Below, piece by piece: positions 6,128 through 11,653 of a DNA stretch of 11,653 nucleotides. The notes beneath the pieces are model-generated. The model was not told the origin of the DNA. It worked only from the letters and a program-made list of their open reading frames with translations, and did no database searches. Numbering within the stretch: the first letter of the stretch is position 1; every line of letters begins with the position of its first letter. This DNA comes from Caldisericota bacterium (GTDB taxonomy: Bacteria > Caldisericota > Caldisericia > Caldisericales > Caldisericaceae). Where the stretch lies: assembly GCA_030642335.1 (NCBI GenBank), contig DAOWNX010000010.1, positions 1 through 11,653 of the forward strand, written 5' to 3'. The position numbers and the translations under genes were made by a program.

Positions 6128-6152
6128 GCAGCCTCCCTACACGGGAGGCTGC
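6128..6152. terminator. GC-rich hairpin between convergent genes, probable bidirectional terminator
   Basis: GCAGCCTCCC-TACAC-GGGAGGCTGC is a perfect 10-bp stem with a 5-nt loop, between the ends of the methyltransferase and the DUF1611 gene. The following sequence is only moderately T-rich on the plus side (AAAATCCTTCTTTAATTT) and poor on the minus side. The position and stem strength are the main support. Confidence 0.65.
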
Positions 6153-6193
6153 AAAATCCTTCTTTAATTTATAACAAGAAAAAAACTTAAATT

Positions 6194-7264
6194 TTACAAT
6201 TTAGCATACAGTGAAGGAAATGTATCCACAATTGCTTTTATAATCTTATCTGCTCCGTGTTTTAAAACATCTGCGGTAGGCAACTGGTACTTTGCTTCAT
6301 AGCTTTTCACTGCCCTGTCCAACTCTTCGTCTGTCATCTTTTCGTGGTTCAGCGTAATAGCGATAACACCTGCTTTAGAAAGCTTTTTAATGAGATTAAT
6401 TTCTTTTTGAAGATCCGGGATAGGTAAAAATGGATAATCGCAGTACATTTTCCTTTTCGGCGCATGCTGCAGAATAATTGCCTTAGGATAAGCTCCTTTT
6501 AAAATTGCAAAAGAACTGAGAAAAGCAGGGTGAGAAAGAGAACTTTGCCCTTCAACCAATATAATGTCTGGATGTTCGTTTTCGTAAGCCTGGACAACAG
6601 CATACTCTACTTCTCCTATTATAAATTCCCCTGGTATCGCATCCAGTGCTCTACCATACTTTGCCCCCTGAACAATACCTGTTTGCCCTGTCGTAACAAA
6701 AACAGCATTTATTCCTTTTGCTCTCAGTGCCTCTTTCAAATAAATCGCAGTAGTCCTTTTCCCAATAGCTGTATCCGTCCCTAAAACAGAAACTATAGGA
6801 GTTTTTACATCAAAAATTTTTCCTGTAAAAATATGAAGCTTTCTCTTTGAAGGAGGCTTCCTAATGTCAAAGATTCTTACACTGTATGCCCGCGCCTCTT
6901 TCATAAGTGCTCTATCTTCGGTAAAGAAATCCATCAAGCCACTCACAATATTCAAATGGTGTCTTAACGCATCGAAAATAATTGCACGGTGTTCCTTTGG
7001 AAGTCTCGCAGAAGAAGGAGCAATACCATAGATAAAATAATTAACAGGTTCTTTTATCTTTGACAGTGCTTCATCAATGCTTCTATAAATTAAAATTCCA
7101 TTTTTTTTGCCATCAAGATATTCCCCTGCGTCCTTTCCTGCTTTTGTGCTATCTATCACCCCTACTATTTTGTATATGCCAGAATATCTCACAAGACCAT
7201 TTGCCGTTTTCCCGTCAAGTTCTCCGAACATTCCTTCACAAAAAACAATTGCATTATTATCCAT
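6194..7264 (-). CDS. DUF1611 family P-loop protein (DgcN-like)
   Basis: A 356-aa, full-length DUF1611 protein. The N-terminal part (about 1-150) is Rossmann-like, with VGVIDSTKAGKDAG (34-47) and YFIYGIAPSSARLP (76-89). The C-terminal part is a P-loop domain: Walker A GTDTAIGKRTT (162-172), TTGQTGI (191-197) and the Walker-B-like DIILVEGQSSLSHPA (233-247). Members of this family (DgcN) have been linked to D-amino-acid, especially D-glutamate, metabolism together with an enolase-superfamily partner; no such partner is in this window. The start is an ATG behind GGGGAGG. It has its own promoter (7321-7348) and is separated from the AOR/homoserine-dehydrogenase unit by 265 bp, so it may be expressed independently. 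Family assignment is firm; the reaction is not. Confidence 0.85.
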   Translation of the reverse strand: MDNNAIVFCEGMFGELDGKTANGLVRYSGIYKIVGVIDSTKAGKDAGEYLDGKKNGILIYRSIDEALSKIKEPVNYFIYGIAPSSARLPKEHRAIIFDALRHHLNIVSGLMDFFTEDRALMKEARAYSVRIFDIRKPPSKRKLHIFTGKIFDVKTPIVSVLGTDTAIGKRTTAIYLKEALRAKGINAVFVTTGQTGIVQGAKYGRALDAIPGEFIIGEVEYAVVQAYENEHPDIILVEGQSSLSHPAFLSSFAILKGAYPKAIILQHAPKRKMYCDYPFLPIPDLQKEINLIKKLSKAGVIAITLNHEKMTDEELDRAVKSYEAKYQLPTADVLKHGADKIIKAIVDTFPSLYAKL

Positions 7265-7320
7265 AAAGTACCTCCCCTTTTGTCATTATGGGCATATGCC
7301 GATAAAAAACACTGCATTTA

Positions 7321-7348
7321 AGAATATCAGAAATAAGAAATTTGTCAA
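7321..7348 (-). promoter_or_regulatory. Promoter of the DUF1611 gene
   Basis: On the minus strand: TTGACA (7343-7348), 16-bp spacer, TATTCT (7321-7326), with an extended TGA just before the -10 box. The predicted leader is about 50 nt. Confidence 0.7.
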
Positions 7349-7476
7349 AATCTATTCACGCATATGAAAAACACTCAAGGAAATTAAAGTGAATAAGGAT
7401 AAAATCCCTTATTAAAAATTTTTCCAAAATATTTAAAAATTCTTAAAGCAACAATAAAACGAGACACGCTTTTTAA

Positions 7477-7525
7477 GAGGTGGCACGCATCATGCTATTA
7501 ATTAAATACGATGAGTGCCACTCTC
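7477..7525. repeat. Long imperfect hairpin after the homoserine dehydrogenase gene
   Basis: GTGGCAC (7480-7486) pairs with GTGCCAC (7515-7521) and CATC (7488-7491) with GATG (7510-7513), with one mismatch between them. GAG/CTC extends the outside across a bulge. It begins 5 nt after the dehydrogenase stop, so it may stabilise or end that transcript, but no clean U-run follows on either strand. Confidence 0.5.
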
Positions 7526-7529
7526 CTAT

Positions 7530-8567
7530 CTAATATTTGTGAAGTATCCTGTTAAGTGCAAGGATATCAGCTAACAGCGCTTGTCCTGTTTCTATCCTTC
7601 CTGCCCCGGGCCCTATTATGGTGACATCTCCCAGATGATCAGTTGTAAACGTAAGAGCATTTATTACTCCCATAACATTTGCAAGAGGATGCGTAAGGGG
7701 CACTTCTCTTGGCAATACTTTTGTTTTTACAATGTAATTCTTTTTTTCAACTTCAGCGATGAGCTTTATCCTATGATTGTTTTCTTTTGCTTTTTTAACA
7801 TCATTAAGCGTTATGCCAGTTATTCCTACTCTCTCAACATCCTGTATGTTTATATTTTCTCCCATTACAACATCAGCCATTATAACAATTTTTACTGCTG
7901 CATCCCATCCTTCAACATCAGCAGTAGGATTCGTCTCAGCGTATCCCAATTTTTGTGCCTCAACTAATGCGTCTTCATAGCTCTTTCCTTCTTCCATTTT
8001 TGTCAGTATAAAGTTGGTGGTGCCGTTTACTATACCCTGGATTCTTGAAACATCGCACCCTGCTAAAGATTCTAAAACTAAGTTCAGCGCAGGAGTCCCA
8101 CTTAAAACAGTTCCCTCAAATCTCAAATACACCTCGTTTTCATCAGCCAGTTTTTTTAACTCTTGATAATGAAGAGCAATTGGCCCTTTATTTGTTGTGA
8201 CCACATTTTTTTTGTTTGCCAGAGCTGTTTTTATGTGTGTTAATCCCGGCTCTCCTGTTCTTATATTTGTTGGTGTAGCTTCCACGATAAGATTTGTGTT
8301 AGTTTCTCTGATCGTCCTCATACTATTTAAATTTCTTATTCCAGAAGGGTAGTTTTCCAAAATTTCTTCTTTCTCAACAAGGTCTAAAATAATTGCTAAA
8401 TCCAAACCGTTTTCATCATATACGGACCCTCTTACAGAATCTGAAATTGCAGTAATCTCAAAATCAAATCCATACTTTCCTTTTAGTGCTTTTCGCTTAT
8501 TGTGTAATATCCTCACTAACCCCAACCCCACATTTCCCAATCCTATAATGCCTATTTTGCACTTCAT
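7530..8567 (-). CDS. Homoserine dehydrogenase family protein (no ACT domain)
   Basis: A 345-aa NAD(P)-dependent dehydrogenase. Homoserine dehydrogenase interconverts aspartate semialdehyde and homoserine. Seen here: the nucleotide loop IGLGNVGLG (8-16), TTNKGPIAL with the catalytic-type lysine K127, GIVNGTTNFILT (178-189) and the hallmark AETNPTADVEGWDAAVKI (210-227). The last motif, GPGAG (319-323), is followed by RIETGQALLADI instead of the usual PTASA-type sequence. The protein stops there, so there is no ACT feedback domain. I chose the ATG at 8565-8567 because AGAGGTGA lies at the right distance. The GTG three codons upstream would add MRK but falls inside that SD. It follows the AOR gene by 11 nt, with no threonine or methionine pathway genes nearby, so a role outside normal biosynthesis is possible. 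Confidence 0.85.
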   Translation of the reverse strand: MKCKIGIIGLGNVGLGLVRILHNKRKALKGKYGFDFEITAISDSVRGSVYDENGLDLAIILDLVEKEEILENYPSGIRNLNSMRTIRETNTNLIVEATPTNIRTGEPGLTHIKTALANKKNVVTTNKGPIALHYQELKKLADENEVYLRFEGTVLSGTPALNLVLESLAGCDVSRIQGIVNGTTNFILTKMEEGKSYEDALVEAQKLGYAETNPTADVEGWDAAVKIVIMADVVMGENINIQDVERVGITGITLNDVKKAKENNHRIKLIAEVEKKNYIVKTKVLPREVPLTHPLANVMGVINALTFTTDHLGDVTIIGPGAGRIETGQALLADILALNRILHKY

Positions 8568-8578
8568 TTTTCTCACCT

Positions 8579-10372
8579 CTAAATTTTGTTTAATCCTAAT
8601 TCGTCAAGTTTTTCCTGAGTTGGTATGCCGTTCTCATTCCACCCCCTGATAAAATAATACTCCGTAAGCATTGTATCAAAAGCGTCTCTCAACAAAGAAA
8701 TCCTTTTCTCTCCATTAGGGGGCATCGGTAAAGATTCTTCAAACATTCGCGGAGGTAGTGTATCATCTTTTCTTGAGACATCGGCTTCTCTTATATTAAA
8801 TAATCTTGTCAAATTCCAGATTCTCTCACCTATTCTTATGTATTCTTCCTCAGTAAGGTCAATTCCTATGCTGCACTTTAAACCTGCCAAACAATCTTCG
8901 ACGCCAAGAGGAGCAAAATCACATAAAACAATTGAAAATGCAGCAGCTCTTTCATCCTGTACGTCTTTTACAAACTGTGCAATCCCTTGAATCGAAAATC
9001 TTTTTAAGATTCCGTCAATTTCCTGGCGTACTGTCCATGCCCTTTGGTGGCATCCCCCTCTGTCAGAAGTTGCATAGGCAATTGCCATTCCCCATGAACT
9101 TCTCGGTTCATAGCCGGGAAGCTCCATTCCTTTTACATGAATAGCAAATTTTTCGCTGCCTTGTCCAATCTTTTCAGCGGCTCTCTTTGTCCCCTCGGCA
9201 AAGAGATCTCCCGTCCCATTTCTATACGCAATATCCTTTATCAGTTTTCGTTGCCCTTCAGCATCACCAAATTTAGGAGTGTCAGCCAGTATACCTTTTT
9301 CTTTACACTCCATTCCAAATGCAACAATTCCGCCAGTAGAGATAGCATCTAACCCAAGTTCATTACAAAGAATAAGCGCTTTTGAAACATCTATAATATC
9401 CTTTATTCCGTTATCACTGCCAAGCAGGGCAATATCTTCATATTCAACTTTTACTGCTTTCCCATCAATTTCAACAATCTTTCCGCATACAATCGGACAG
9501 TTAAAACAGCTCACATCGCGTTTTACATAATACCTCAAATTTGAACCTGATATGCCGTACCCGTTCTCTATGTATCCTGCTCGAAAATTACGAGTCGGAA
9601 GAATGCCCAGCCGATTCATCGGGTCTATCCAGTATGATGTGCCCAATACTCTTCTTGTGTGAACAAATGTATTATCAGTAATCCTTTTTGTCATCTCTGT
9701 AGAAATCTCTTTAAATTTATCTTCATCATAAACATCAATTTTCCCGGAGCCCTTTAGAGCTATTGCTTTTAAATTCTTGCTTCCCATAACTGCACCCGGG
9801 CCTCCTCTTGCCGCTATGCCTGCCCTCCAGGGATCACTATCTTTGTCCATTGCAATTGATGCAATCCTCACCAAATTCTCTCCTGCCGGACCAATCGAAG
9901 CAATATGGGCTTTATTATCCGTTTCCCCTCTCACTTCATCGATTATTTCGCTGACAGTTAATCCCCACATTTCCTCTGCATCTCTGAATTCTATACTGCC
10001 GTCATTTATCCATAGATACACCGGCTTTTCGCTGCGGCCTTTTAATATAATACCATCAAAACCTGCCCTTTTTAATTCTGGTCCAAAAAAACCTCCAGCA
10101 TGACAATCTAAAAAAAGTCCCGTAAGCGGTGATTTGGTAACTACCGTAGTTCTGCCAGATGTAGGAAATGGCGTCCCGGTAAGAGGACCGTTAAGAAACA
10201 TTAAAAGATTAGCAGGAGACAATGGATCTGTGTGTGGTGGTAGCATTGTATACAGAAGATACGCTCCAAGTCCTTTTGCGCCAAGAAATTTTTTTATGAC
10301 ATCTTCGTCTATTCTTGCCTCGTTAAAGCTTTTGTTAGATAAATCAACTTGCAGCAACTTTCCAAATAACAT
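8579..10372 (-). CDS. Aldehyde:ferredoxin oxidoreductase family protein (tungstopterin enzyme)
   Basis: A 597-aa protein, the typical AOR length. AORs are cytoplasmic, oxygen-sensitive enzymes that oxidise aldehydes to acids with ferredoxin, using a tungsten bis-pterin and one [4Fe-4S] cluster. The N-terminal domain begins GKLLQVDLSNKS and contains GPLTGTPFPTSGR (62-74), then GIAARGGPGAVMGSKNLKAI (185-204). The cluster cysteines are C289, C292 and C296 (CFNCPIVC) plus C484 (VLCDFAP), matching the Cx2Cx3C...C pattern of the family. Pterin-type motifs LGLDAISTG (339-347) and ELPGYEPR (417-424) are present. It opens a two-gene unit with the homoserine dehydrogenase gene. The ATG has SD AAGGAGGGGG and a good promoter. 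Substrate is not predictable; it may be an amino-acid-derived aldehyde. Confidence 0.93.
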   Translation of the reverse strand: MLFGKLLQVDLSNKSFNEARIDEDVIKKFLGAKGLGAYLLYTMLPPHTDPLSPANLLMFLNGPLTGTPFPTSGRTTVVTKSPLTGLFLDCHAGGFFGPELKRAGFDGIILKGRSEKPVYLWINDGSIEFRDAEEMWGLTVSEIIDEVRGETDNKAHIASIGPAGENLVRIASIAMDKDSDPWRAGIAARGGPGAVMGSKNLKAIALKGSGKIDVYDEDKFKEISTEMTKRITDNTFVHTRRVLGTSYWIDPMNRLGILPTRNFRAGYIENGYGISGSNLRYYVKRDVSCFNCPIVCGKIVEIDGKAVKVEYEDIALLGSDNGIKDIIDVSKALILCNELGLDAISTGGIVAFGMECKEKGILADTPKFGDAEGQRKLIKDIAYRNGTGDLFAEGTKRAAEKIGQGSEKFAIHVKGMELPGYEPRSSWGMAIAYATSDRGGCHQRAWTVRQEIDGILKRFSIQGIAQFVKDVQDERAAAFSIVLCDFAPLGVEDCLAGLKCSIGIDLTEEEYIRIGERIWNLTRLFNIREADVSRKDDTLPPRMFEESLPMPPNGEKRISLLRDAFDTMLTEYYFIRGWNENGIPTQEKLDELGLNKI

Positions 10373-10438
10373 TATCCCCCTCCTTTTTTTATTAGGTTGT
10401 ACTGCAAATTAATAGCTACGATTTTCCATTCACTTCTT

Positions 10439-10466
10439 ATTTTAACAAGCTTTTTGTCAATGTCAA
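10439..10466 (-). promoter_or_regulatory. Promoter of the AOR/homoserine dehydrogenase unit
   Basis: On the minus strand: TTGACA (10461-10466), 16-bp spacer, TAAAAT (10439-10444). A second TTGACA follows the first immediately but would be too close to the -10 box. The leader is about 60 nt, too short for a sizeable riboswitch. Confidence 0.75.
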
Positions 10467-10654
10467 ATTAAAAATCAAATTTATACAAATCAATTAGGAC
10501 ACCAGCCAAAGTTATAGGAATTATCATCCACTCGGTAAAAAAGTTTATTTGATTCACCTACTAACATTTCTCTTATAAATTAACAAACAAGGATAATTCT
10601 TCTATATATAATATTGTTCACTATATTTATGTACTTTTTTGCCTTATCAAAAAC
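10467..10654. other. Divergent intergenic region between the AOR and membrane-protein operons
   Basis: AT-rich, with no ORF of note. A weaker plus-strand promoter candidate (TTAACA 10580-10585, 17-bp spacer, TATATA 10603-10608) is present. No conserved RNA structure was recognised. Confidence 0.5.
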
Positions 10655-10683
10655 TTGACAACAAAAATATTCTATGATAGAGT
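10655..10683 (+). promoter_or_regulatory. Promoter candidate for the membrane-protein pair
   Basis: TTGACA (10655-10660), 17-bp spacer, TAGAGT (10678-10683), with an extended TGA before the -10 box. Transcription would begin near 10690, leaving almost no leader before the putative translation start. This is odd, and the weaker site further upstream may be used instead. Confidence 0.5.
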
Positions 10684-10698
10684 AAACGAGGATGGGGA

Positions 10699-11106
10699 AT
10701 TATAACAAACAATAAAGCAAAACGAATACGCCAAATAACCCGCTGGGTAGGTATAATTGTAGGAGCAACTTTTCTGTTCATATTGGTCAGTGAAGGAATT
10801 ATGGACGCAGCCACTGGTAATAATCCACCAGGAATTGAAGGAATTATACTGGGCGTGCTGGTCGTTATTGGAATAACAGGCATAGTCATCGCATGGCGAA
10901 AAGAAAAAATTGGCGGCACAATAGTAACAATTGCTGCTATTGCACTAGGTGTGTTTGCATTCATTACAGCAGGGCGCATGAAGATTTTTGCCGTGTTGGT
11001 AGCAGGCGGGCCATTCTTGGTAAGTGGCATCCTGTTTCTTACAAGCTCTCGAAGAAACGGAAATTTATTAAAACAGCATTTAACGGAATTAAAAATTATC
11101 ACATAA
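10699..11106 (+). CDS. Small four-helix membrane protein (DUF7670-like), start codon uncertain
   Basis: The frame is open from 10681 and encodes up to 135 aa from an ATT at 10699. Four hydrophobic helices are seen: WVGIIVGATFLFILV, GIILGVLVVIGITGIVIAW, GGTIVTIAAIALGVFAFITA and IFAVLVAGGPFLVSGILFLT. The layout, with an IAW-x3-EKIGG-like turn after helix 2, resembles small DUF7670-type membrane proteins; I am only moderately sure of this. No ATG, GTG or TTG occurs before helix 1. The first ordinary start, TTG at 10783, would cut helix 1 in half. ATT 10699 (or ATA 10702) lies 7 nt after GAGG and keeps a basic N-terminus plus an intact helix. Alternatively the ATG at 10692, in another frame, marks a frameshift. 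Arginines are mostly CGN. It is followed after 12 nt by a second membrane protein. Confidence 0.65.
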   Translation: MITNNKAKRIRQITRWVGIIVGATFLFILVSEGIMDAATGNNPPGIEGIILGVLVVIGITGIVIAWRKEKIGGTIVTIAAIALGVFAFITAGRMKIFAVLVAGGPFLVSGILFLTSSRRNGNLLKQHLTELKIIT

Positions 11107-11115
11107 GGAGGTGAT
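11105..11115 (+). promoter_or_regulatory. Very strong ribosome binding site of the second membrane protein
   Basis: AAGGAGGTGAT, near-full complementarity to the 16S rRNA 3' end, overlapping the upstream stop codon and well spaced from the ATG at 11119. It supports coupled expression of the pair. Confidence 0.8.
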
Positions 11116-11118
11116 ACT

Positions 11119-11574
11119 ATGAGTTTGCCTAATAATAGTCAAAAAGGAACTCTTGCGATAAAAACCGTATTTTGGACATTAGTGAGCCTTTTTGTCATAA
11201 TGGTAATTATGATCGGGGTTGGAAATAAAATAGAATTACCCAGAGGAGTTTTTGTTTCTTTTCTCTTCGGCGGCGGTACAGCTCTATTAGTATTAGGCAT
11301 AACGTTAATAATTTTAACCATAAAGAGCGGTATAGGAGGAAAACTCAAAAAGTTTTTAATACTGACAGGAGCTTCAGTTGCTGGTTTTTTCGTCAGTGTA
11401 GTGTTGCATAATTTTATTTACGGCTTGTTTATCCACTTTTACGGAGAAGACTTCTGGACTAGAATTGGTACGGGGGGAGATGAGCCCGTCTTCTTTATTC
11501 TGGCAATTATTGTATGTCCAATAGGGTTTCTAATTGGCGCAACCGGAAGCACAATACTATTTACAAAAAAATAG
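11119..11574 (+). CDS. Membrane protein of unknown function (four helices)
   Basis: A 151-aa integral membrane protein with no family I can name. Predicted membrane segments: about 13-34 (AIKTVFWTLVSLFVIMVIMI), 43-68 (GVFVSFLFGGGTALLVLGIT...), 78-105 (KFLILTGASVAGFFVSVVLH...) and 122-146 (PVFFILAIIVCPIGFLIGAT). The loop after helix 3 is acidic and aromatic (HFYGEDFWTRIGTGGDE). There is no signal peptide cleavage site or catalytic motif. It is translated from a near-ideal SD and directly follows the other small membrane protein, so the two probably act together or share regulation. No terminator was seen after it. Confidence 0.75.
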   Translation: MSLPNNSQKGTLAIKTVFWTLVSLFVIMVIMIGVGNKIELPRGVFVSFLFGGGTALLVLGITLIILTIKSGIGGKLKKFLILTGASVAGFFVSVVLHNFIYGLFIHFYGEDFWTRIGTGGDEPVFFILAIIVCPIGFLIGATGSTILFTKK

Positions 11575-11581
11575 AAAACTC

Positions 11582-11653
11582 TTATTCTAAATCAAATGGA
11601 GATACGTATTTTCCTTTATACTTAACAACCGTTTTCCTTCTCACTATGTAATC
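11582..11653 (-). CDS. Possible C-terminal end of a gene continuing past the right edge
   Basis: A minus-strand frame, open to the window edge, ends in TAA at 11582-11584. Its last 23 residues read DYIVRRKTVVKYKGKYVSPF and then DLE. It is basic with alternating hydrophobic residues and looks protein-like, but 23 codons can stay open by chance. No function can be given. If real, it converges on the membrane-protein operon with 7 bp between stops. Confidence 0.35.
   Translation of the reverse strand, partial: DYIVRRKTVVKYKGKYVSPFDLE

Larger units (their letters stand above)
7265..7529. other. 265-bp leader and spacer between the DUF1611 and homoserine dehydrogenase genes
   Basis: Holds the hairpin just after the dehydrogenase stop, the DUF1611 promoter, and a perfect 10-bp palindrome GGCATATGCC (7291-7300) in the DUF1611 5' leader. 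An AATAAGG/CCTTATT inverted repeat lies near 7392-7413. GCATATG followed closely by AAAAACACT occurs twice, near 7292 and 7360. No ORF of note was seen. Confidence 0.6.

Noticed and set aside
9777..10103. Plus-strand ORF of about 108 codons opposite the AOR gene
   Set aside because: Antisense shadow; the AOR frame has complete family motifs through this stretch.
10373..10438. Possible molybdenum/tungsten cofactor riboswitch before the AOR gene
   Set aside because: The predicted leader is about 60 nt, too short for that RNA, and no conserved stems are visible.
10647..11102. Minus-strand ORF of 151 codons opposite the first small membrane protein
   Set aside because: Rich in Pro, Ile and Thr as expected for the reverse of a membrane protein; the plus frame has continuous helices and is followed by a well-initiated partner gene.
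11139..11348. Minus-strand ORF opposite the second membrane protein
   Set aside because: Shadow frame; the plus-strand gene has a near-perfect SD and four helices.

Overview
The window reads as accessory or lightly syntenic chromosome from a low-GC anaerobic bacterium. Bacterial signs are strong AAGGAGG-type Shine-Dalgarno sites before most genes, sigma-70-like TTGACA promoters with an unusually constant 16-17 bp spacer, and a PstB-PhoU pair. Anaerobic signs are a ferrous-iron Feo system and a tungsten-type aldehyde:ferredoxin oxidoreductase (AOR). The exact lineage cannot be fixed from this stretch. An amino-acid-fermenting Firmicutes-, Synergistota-, Caldisericota- or Atribacterota-like organism would fit.

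Layout, left to right. (1) Positions 2-906 (+): the end of pstB and complete phoU, the tail of a phosphate-uptake operon. (2) Positions 907-1667: a long gene-poor gap holding a cold-shock-protein-like fragment (-), an orphan promoter-like site (+), a small ORF of unknown function (-) and a perfect 20-bp palindrome. (3) Positions 1668-4962 (-): a compact iron operon in the order feoC-like, DtxR-FeoA fusion regulator, feoA, feoB. It is driven by a near-perfect promoter followed at once by two tandem TTAG-N6-CTAA operators. (4) Positions 5041-6012 (+): a terminator-like hairpin, a promoter, a 41-codon leader ORF and an overlapping SAM-dependent methyltransferase. (5) Positions 6128-10466 (-): an AOR-family oxidoreductase and a homoserine-dehydrogenase-family gene in one tight unit, then a DUF1611 P-loop protein with its own promoter. 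(6) Positions 10655-11574 (+): two small four-helix membrane proteins in an operon. The first lacks a conventional start codon. (7) The right edge may carry the C-terminal end of another minus-strand gene.

How the parts work together. The Feo cluster is a self-contained regulatory module: FeoB imports Fe2+, FeoA and FeoC are accessory proteins, and the DtxR-FeoA fusion probably represses its own operon when metal is plentiful. The palindrome beyond feoB has the same TTAG-N6-CTAA frame and may be a third site. The AOR/homoserine-dehydrogenase/DUF1611 set looks like amino-acid or aldehyde catabolism, but its substrate cannot be read from sequence. The methyltransferase appears to depend on translation of an upstream overlapping mini-ORF. 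Arginine codons split clearly: minus-strand genes are AGA/AGG-rich, while the plus-strand genes use mostly CGN. This suggests strand-specific bias or different histories.
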